From the NCBI RefSeq assembly GCF_900108295.1, contig NZ_FNWK01000001.1, positions 1,798,001-1,862,000 of the forward strand: 64,000 bases of DNA, written 5' to 3'. Within the stretch, counting starts at the first letter, position 1; the number at the start of each line of letters is the position of its first letter. The stretch comes from Sphingopyxis sp. YR583. GTDB lineage: Bacteria > Pseudomonadota > Alphaproteobacteria > Sphingomonadales > Sphingomonadaceae. The position numbers and the translations under genes are program-made. Shown here one piece after another: positions 60,423 through 64,000 of this stretch. The notes below the pieces were generated by a model that saw only the letters and a program-made list of their open reading frames with translations, had not been told where the DNA came from and ran no database searches.

Positions 60423-61625
60423 TCAATCGTCGATGGCGGCGTGGACCAACGTCTTGACCTCGCGCCGTACGGGATAGGTGGAGGAGGGCATGAGCTGGGT
60501 CATAAAGACCATGCAGATCTGCTCGACCGGATCGACGAAGAAGCCGGTCGAGAACATGCCGCCCCAATAATAATCGCCGGTCGAACCGGGAATGCCTGCG
60601 GCCGCCGGATCGAGCGTGACCGCGAAGCCGAGCCCGAAGCCGACCCCGGCATTTTCGTCCTCGCTGAAGATGCCGACGCTATGCTGCGTCAGATCGCCGC
60701 CGCCGGGCAAATGGTTCGACGTCATCAGGTCGAGCGTCTTGCGGCTGATGATCCGCGTATCGCCAAGCTTGCCGCCGCCGAGCAGCATCAGGCAGAAACG
60801 GTGATAATCGTGGAGCGTCGAGGCGAGCCCGCCGCCACCCGAATGGAAACTGCGATCCTTCGCCCAGCGGCTGCGCGCGCCGGCATCGAAGTCCTGTTTT
60901 ATGTCCTTCGGGTGAAAGGCATAGGCGTCGGCCAGCCGGTGCTGCTGGTCGGCGGGCACCTTGAAGCCGGTATCGACCATGCCGAGCGGGCCGAAGATGC
61001 GCTCTTGCAACACTTGCGCAAAGGGTTTGCCCTCGATGCGCTCGATCACCGCACCGAGCACGTCGGTCGCCATCGAATAATTCCAATGCGCGCCGGGATC
61101 GAACTGGAGCGGGATTTTCGCGAGATCGGCGATGAAGCCGTCCATCGTATAATCGGCATCGAAATCGTCGATCCGCGCCTTGCGATAGGCAGCATCGACC
61201 GGCGTTCGCTCCTGGAAGCCATAGGTCAGGCCGGCGGTGTGGCGCAGCAGGTCGACCATGCGGATCGGCTGCGCCGGCGGCCGCGTGAGAAACGGCACAT
61301 TGCCGCCGCCTGCGACAAAGACGCCGGTGTCGTTGAACTCGGGGCAAAATTTGGCGAGCGGGGTCGACAGCGCGACTTTCCCCTCTTCGACAAGCATCAT
61401 GAAGGCGACGCTGGTGATCGGCTTGGTCATGCTCGCGATGCGGAAGATAGCATCTTCCTTCAGCGCTTCGCCCGGCCTTGCTTCGCCGATGACCGACTGA
61501 TGCGCGATCTCGCCGCGCCGCGACACCAAAGTCGCGGCGTGCGGCAAACGACCGGGCGCGATATATTTGGCCTCGAGAAAGGCGGGAATGCGGTCGAGCC
61601 GCTTGGTGTCGAAACCGTGGCTCAC
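60423..61625 (-). CDS. Serine hydrolase, class C beta-lactamase fold (EstB-like esterase)
   Basis: The 400 residues belong to the beta-lactamase/penicillin-binding transferase fold. [25 protein letters not shown] holds the Ser-x-x-Lys motif (SMTK, about residues 66-69). [19 protein letters not shown] holds the Tyr-x-x motif (YSM), and a late HxG-like block is replaced by [15 protein letters not shown]. There is no signal peptide, so it is cytoplasmic and unlikely to be a true beta-lactamase; esterase or acyl-transfer activity, as in EstB, is likely. It overlaps the aldo/keto reductase start by 4 bases. Confidence 0.9.
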   Translation of the reverse strand: MSHGFDTKRLDRIPAFLEAKYIAPGRLPHAATLVSRRGEIAHQSVIGEARPGEALKEDAIFRIASMTKPITSVAFMMLVEEGKVALSTPLAKFCPEFNDTGVFVAGGGNVPFLTRPPAQPIRMVDLLRHTAGLTYGFQERTPVDAAYRKARIDDFDADYTMDGFIADLAKIPLQFDPGAHWNYSMATDVLGAVIERIEGKPFAQVLQERIFGPLGMVDTGFKVPADQQHRLADAYAFHPKDIKQDFDAGARSRWAKDRSFHSGGGGLASTLHDYHRFCLMLLGGGKLGDTRIISRKTLDLMTSNHLPGGGDLTQHSVGIFSEDENAGVGFGLGFAVTLDPAAAGIPGSTGDYYWGGMFSTGFFVDPVEQICMVFMTQLMPSSTYPVRREVKTLVHAAIDD

Positions 61626-62569
61626 GAAATGCGAACTCCCTCAATTATGGCGGCAGCTTCGGCGAGCAACGCCGGGTCTATTGTAAGGTCGGCCGCCTTG
61701 GCGGTTTCGCGCAACTGATCGGGGCGACTTGCGCCAACTATCGCGCTGGTGATTCCCGGCTGCGCGATTACCCAGGCGATCGCCAGCTGCGCCAGCGAGC
61801 ATCCGGCCCTGTCGGCGACGGTGTTCAGACTCTGCACCGCTTCCAGCACCGGGGCGGTCAGAAATTGTTGCATGAAATGCGCGTCATCGCCGGTCGCGCG
61901 GCTCCCCGCGGGCAGCGCCGCGCCGGGTAGATATTTGCCGCTGAGTACACCTTGTGCGAGCGGCGACCAGACGATCTGGCCGATCCCGCCTGCGATGCTG
62001 ATCGGAATCACCTTCTCTTCGGCGCGGCGATAGAGCAGGCTGTATTGCGGCTGGCTCGACACGAATTTGACCGACGGCGGGGCGAGCGCGAGCGCCGCCG
62101 CGATCTGGTCCGGTGACCATTCCGAAAAGCCGATCGCGCGCGCCTTGCCGCTGCGCACGACCTCGCTCAAGGCTTCCATCGTCTCTTCCAGCGGCGTTTC
62201 GGGGTCGTAACGGTGGCATTGGTAGAGATCGACATAGTCGGTACGCAGGCGCGCGAGGCTCGCGTCGATCTGCTTCGCGACTTGGCTCCTCGACAGGCCG
62301 CGGTCGCTCTCGGTCATCGGGAAGAAGAGCTTGGTCGCGAGGACATAGCTATCGCGCGGCCGGTCCTTCAGCACATCGCCCAGAAAAGACTCCGCCGCGC
62401 CGCGACCGTAGATGTTCGCGGTGTCGATGAAATTGATCCCGACGTCGAACGCCGCATCGACGCACGCACGCCCTGCGCTGTCGTCGACCCCCGCGCCATA
62501 GGTCAGCCAGCTGCCGAGGCAGATGGTGGAAACGTTGATGCCGCTGTCGCCAAGGTCACGATATTGCAT
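61622..62569 (-). CDS. Aldo/keto reductase (YajO/potassium-channel-beta type)
   Basis: This is an NADPH-dependent carbonyl reductase in a TIM barrel. 315 residues. [25 protein letters not shown] is the usual opening. [22 protein letters not shown] holds the catalytic Asp and Tyr, VLATKLFF the Lys, and [23 protein letters not shown] the His. [17 protein letters not shown] binds the cofactor. The tetrad is complete. It resembles the class acting on aldehydes, methylglyoxal or sugar-derived carbonyls; the substrate is not evident. It lies 12 bases after the SDR gene. Confidence 0.92.
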   Translation of the reverse strand: MQYRDLGDSGINVSTICLGSWLTYGAGVDDSAGRACVDAAFDVGINFIDTANIYGRGAAESFLGDVLKDRPRDSYVLATKLFFPMTESDRGLSRSQVAKQIDASLARLRTDYVDLYQCHRYDPETPLEETMEALSEVVRSGKARAIGFSEWSPDQIAAALALAPPSVKFVSSQPQYSLLYRRAEEKVIPISIAGGIGQIVWSPLAQGVLSGKYLPGAALPAGSRATGDDAHFMQQFLTAPVLEAVQSLNTVADRAGCSLAQLAIAWVIAQPGITSAIVGASRPDQLRETAKAADLTIDPALLAEAAAIIEGVRIS

Positions 62570-62581
62570 GGGCTTGCTCCG

Positions 62582-63388
62582 TCAGTGCGAGGTCTGGCCC
62601 AGCAATTGACGCGTCACCGGGTGCGAGCTGGTGAGTCCGCCGTCGACCGCTATGGCCTGACCGTTGACATAGCTCGCCTGGTCGCTTGCAAGGAAGAGGG
62701 CAACATTCGCCAGTTCCTCGGGCTGGGCGGCGCGGCGCAGCGGATTGAGCTGGCCGAGCTTGTGCGTGACCTCTTTCGCCTTGGCATAATCGAAGGTCGG
62801 TTTGGTCATTCCCGTTTCGGTGAGGCCGGGGCACACCGCGTTGACGCGCACGCCGCTCGTCGACAGCTGTTGCGCCGCGACCTTGGCGAGGTTGATCACC
62901 CCAGCCTTCGACGCCGAATAGGCGCCCGGGCCGGCGCCCGAATTCAAGCCGGCGACACTCGCGGTGAGCACGATCGCGCCGCCGCGACCCTGATCGACCA
63001 TCGCTTTGCCGGCATGTTTCACCATCAGCGCCGGGCCGATCAGATTGACGCGCAGCGTCTCGGCCCAGGCGGCCGGGTCGAAATCGAAGATGCCGCCCAT
63101 GTCGCCGATGATTCCGGCGTTGGCGAAGGCGACGTCGAGCGCGCCATAAGTGTCCTTTGCGGCCGCGACCAACGATATGACATCGGCTTCGACGCCCGCG
63201 TCGATTTCGAGCGCGACGGCGTCGCCCCCGGCATCCTTCACCAGCCTGGCGGTCTCGTGCACCGCCGCCGTCTTGTCGCCGATGACGAGCTTCGCGCCCT
63301 CGGCGGCAAAGCGCAGCGCGCTCGCGCGGCCGATGCCGCTGCCGGCGCCCGTGATAATCGCAACCTTGCCGTCCAATGCGCCCATCAT
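62582..63388 (-). CDS. Short-chain dehydrogenase/reductase
   Basis: ATG 63388 overlaps the upstream SDR stop by 4 bases and gives 268 residues (a second ATG at 63385 is adjacent). GKVAIITGAGSGIGRASALRFA is the nucleotide-binding motif, AFANAGIIGDMG the NAG motif, VLTASVAGLNSGAGPGAYSASKAGV the Ser, Tyr and Lys catalytic set. The acid after the second strand (VIGDKTAA, Asp) favours NAD. RVNAVCPGLTETGMTKP follows. The substrate is unknown. Paired with another SDR and an AKR in one operon, it may oxidise a hydroxy-acid or alcohol intermediate. Confidence 0.92.
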   Translation of the reverse strand: MMGALDGKVAIITGAGSGIGRASALRFAAEGAKLVIGDKTAAVHETARLVKDAGGDAVALEIDAGVEADVISLVAAAKDTYGALDVAFANAGIIGDMGGIFDFDPAAWAETLRVNLIGPALMVKHAGKAMVDQGRGGAIVLTASVAGLNSGAGPGAYSASKAGVINLAKVAAQQLSTSGVRVNAVCPGLTETGMTKPTFDYAKAKEVTHKLGQLNPLRRAAQPEELANVALFLASDQASYVNGQAIAVDGGLTSSHPVTRQLLGQTSH

Positions 63389-64000
63389 GCGCCTCCCGAA
63401 ATCGTGGCTCCGCCATCGCACACGATGGTCTGGCCGGTGGTGAATGCCCCCGCCTTGCTGGCGAGAAAGACTGCGGCGCCCGCAATCTCGTGCGGCTCGC
63501 CGATACGCTTCAGCGTCGATGCCGCGGTCGATCGCCGCAGATTTTCTTCATTTTCCCACAGCGCGCGCGCCATGTCGGTGCGGATGAGGCCGGGCGCGAT
63601 GCAGTTGACGCGCACGCCGCGCGGGCCGAATTCGACCGAGAAATTGCGCGCGACCTGCATGTCGGCGGCTTTCGAAATCCCGTAAGCGCCGATGATCGGC
63701 GATCCCTTGAGCCCGCCGATCGAACTGATGATTATGATCGACCCTTCGCCGCGTTCGAGCATTTCGGGCGCGACCATCGCGATCAGCCAGTGGTTGGACA
63801 GGATATTATTGTCCATGATCTTGCGGAACTGATCGTCGCTGATCCCGAGGCCGGGGCCATAATAGGGGTTCGATGCGGCGTTGCAGACGAGCGTGGTGAT
63901 CTTGCCGAACGCGGCGCGCGTCTCGTCGACGAGGTTCTGAAGATCGTCCTTCGACGAGATGTTCGCCGCGACGGCGATCGCGGTGCCCTCACCGAAGCGC
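63385..64000 (-). CDS. Short-chain dehydrogenase/reductase (5' end cut by window edge)
   Basis: The frame is open from the right edge to the stop at 63385, and about 205 residues are visible; the start and the GxxxGxG motif lie outside. Visible parts are LVCNAASNPYYG (NAG-type motif as NAAS), MVAPEMLERGEGSIIIISSIGGLKGSPIIGAYGISKAADMQVARNFSVEFGPRGVRVNCIAPGLIRTDMARALW, with Ser, Tyr and Lys, and the end TIVCDGGATISGG. The NAASNPYYG form is common in DHRS4-like and 3-ketoacyl-reductase-like SDRs linked to acyl-CoA or steroid-like metabolism. First visible gene of the operon running to fadJ. Confidence 0.9.
   Translation of the reverse strand, partial: RFGEGTAIAVAANISSKDDLQNLVDETRAAFGKITTLVCNAASNPYYGPGLGISDDQFRKIMDNNILSNHWLIAMVAPEMLERGEGSIIIISSIGGLKGSPIIGAYGISKAADMQVARNFSVEFGPRGVRVNCIAPGLIRTDMARALWENEENLRRSTAASTLKRIGEPHEIAGAAVFLASKAGAFTTGQTIVCDGGATISGGA

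Noticed and set aside
1..64000. CRISPR arrays, tRNA/rRNA genes, insertion sequences or prophage genes
   Set aside because: No regularly spaced repeats, cloverleaf-like intergenic sequences, transposases, integrases or phage structural genes were seen; gene packing leaves almost no room for them.

Overview
The window is GC-rich, densely packed bacterial chromosome. It most likely comes from a Sphingomonadaceae alphaproteobacterium of the Sphingopyxis type. The pointers are a perfect GTTC-N7-GTTC SOS box (the alphaproteobacterial LexA site) in front of an imuA-imuB-dnaE2 cassette, a 270-residue alphaproteobacterial flagellin, two large TonB-dependent receptors of the Caulobacter/sphingomonad type, and a dispersed palindrome with the core CCCGGACTTGATCCGGG, which I recall from these genomes. 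The genus is inference.

Region 1 (1-14600) is a flagellar block. Seventeen genes, fliE-F-G-H-I-J-K-L-M-N-O-P-Q-R-flhB-fliD-fliS, lie head to tail on the minus strand with overlaps or very short gaps. They read from a near-consensus sigma-54 promoter at 13510-13495. fliS runs off the left edge. A flagellin gene is divergent on the plus strand and ends in a strong intrinsic terminator. Region 2 (14600-20300) is the SOS mutasome operon imuA-imuB-dnaE2 on the minus strand. Its LexA box lies between the -10 and the start codon, and a large imperfect hairpin lies beyond its 3' end. Region 3 (20326-26120) is a tripartite RND efflux system (adaptor, pump, outer-membrane factor), also on the minus strand.

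Region 4 (26300-50171) is a pectin/hexuronate utilisation locus. It has two TonB receptors, a PL1-type pectate lyase, a second secreted beta-helix protein, a GH43-like enzyme, two secreted esterases, a periplasmic cupin, a LacI-family regulator, and the catabolic genes kduI-kduD-kdgK, uxaA, an FAH-fold hydratase, a hexuronate MFS transporter, uxaC and uxuB. Five copies of the LacI-type palindrome TGACACCGGT(T/G)(A/T)C sit in the promoter regions of this locus and nowhere else that I noticed. A second motif, TTGTCATAC, occurs three times and fits a GntR-type operator. Polymer is cut outside the cell, imported through the TonB receptors, trimmed and de-esterified in the periplasm, moved inward by the MFS carrier, and converted through 2-keto-3-deoxygluconate to KDPG.

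Region 5 (50168-57942) has a LysR regulator divergent from a valine catabolic cluster: mmsA, acyl-CoA dehydrogenase, 3-hydroxyisobutyryl-CoA hydrolase, enoyl-CoA hydratase and mmsB. This covers every step from isobutyryl-CoA to propionyl-CoA. Two small lipoproteins and a RidA-family protein are inserted in it. Region 6 (57936-64000) is a minus-strand acyl-CoA/lipid-type operon: two SDR oxidoreductases, an aldo/keto reductase, a class C beta-lactamase-fold serine hydrolase and a FadJ/FadB-type multifunctional enzyme, ending in an intrinsic terminator. The last SDR runs off the right edge. I saw no tRNA, rRNA, CRISPR array, insertion sequence or prophage.
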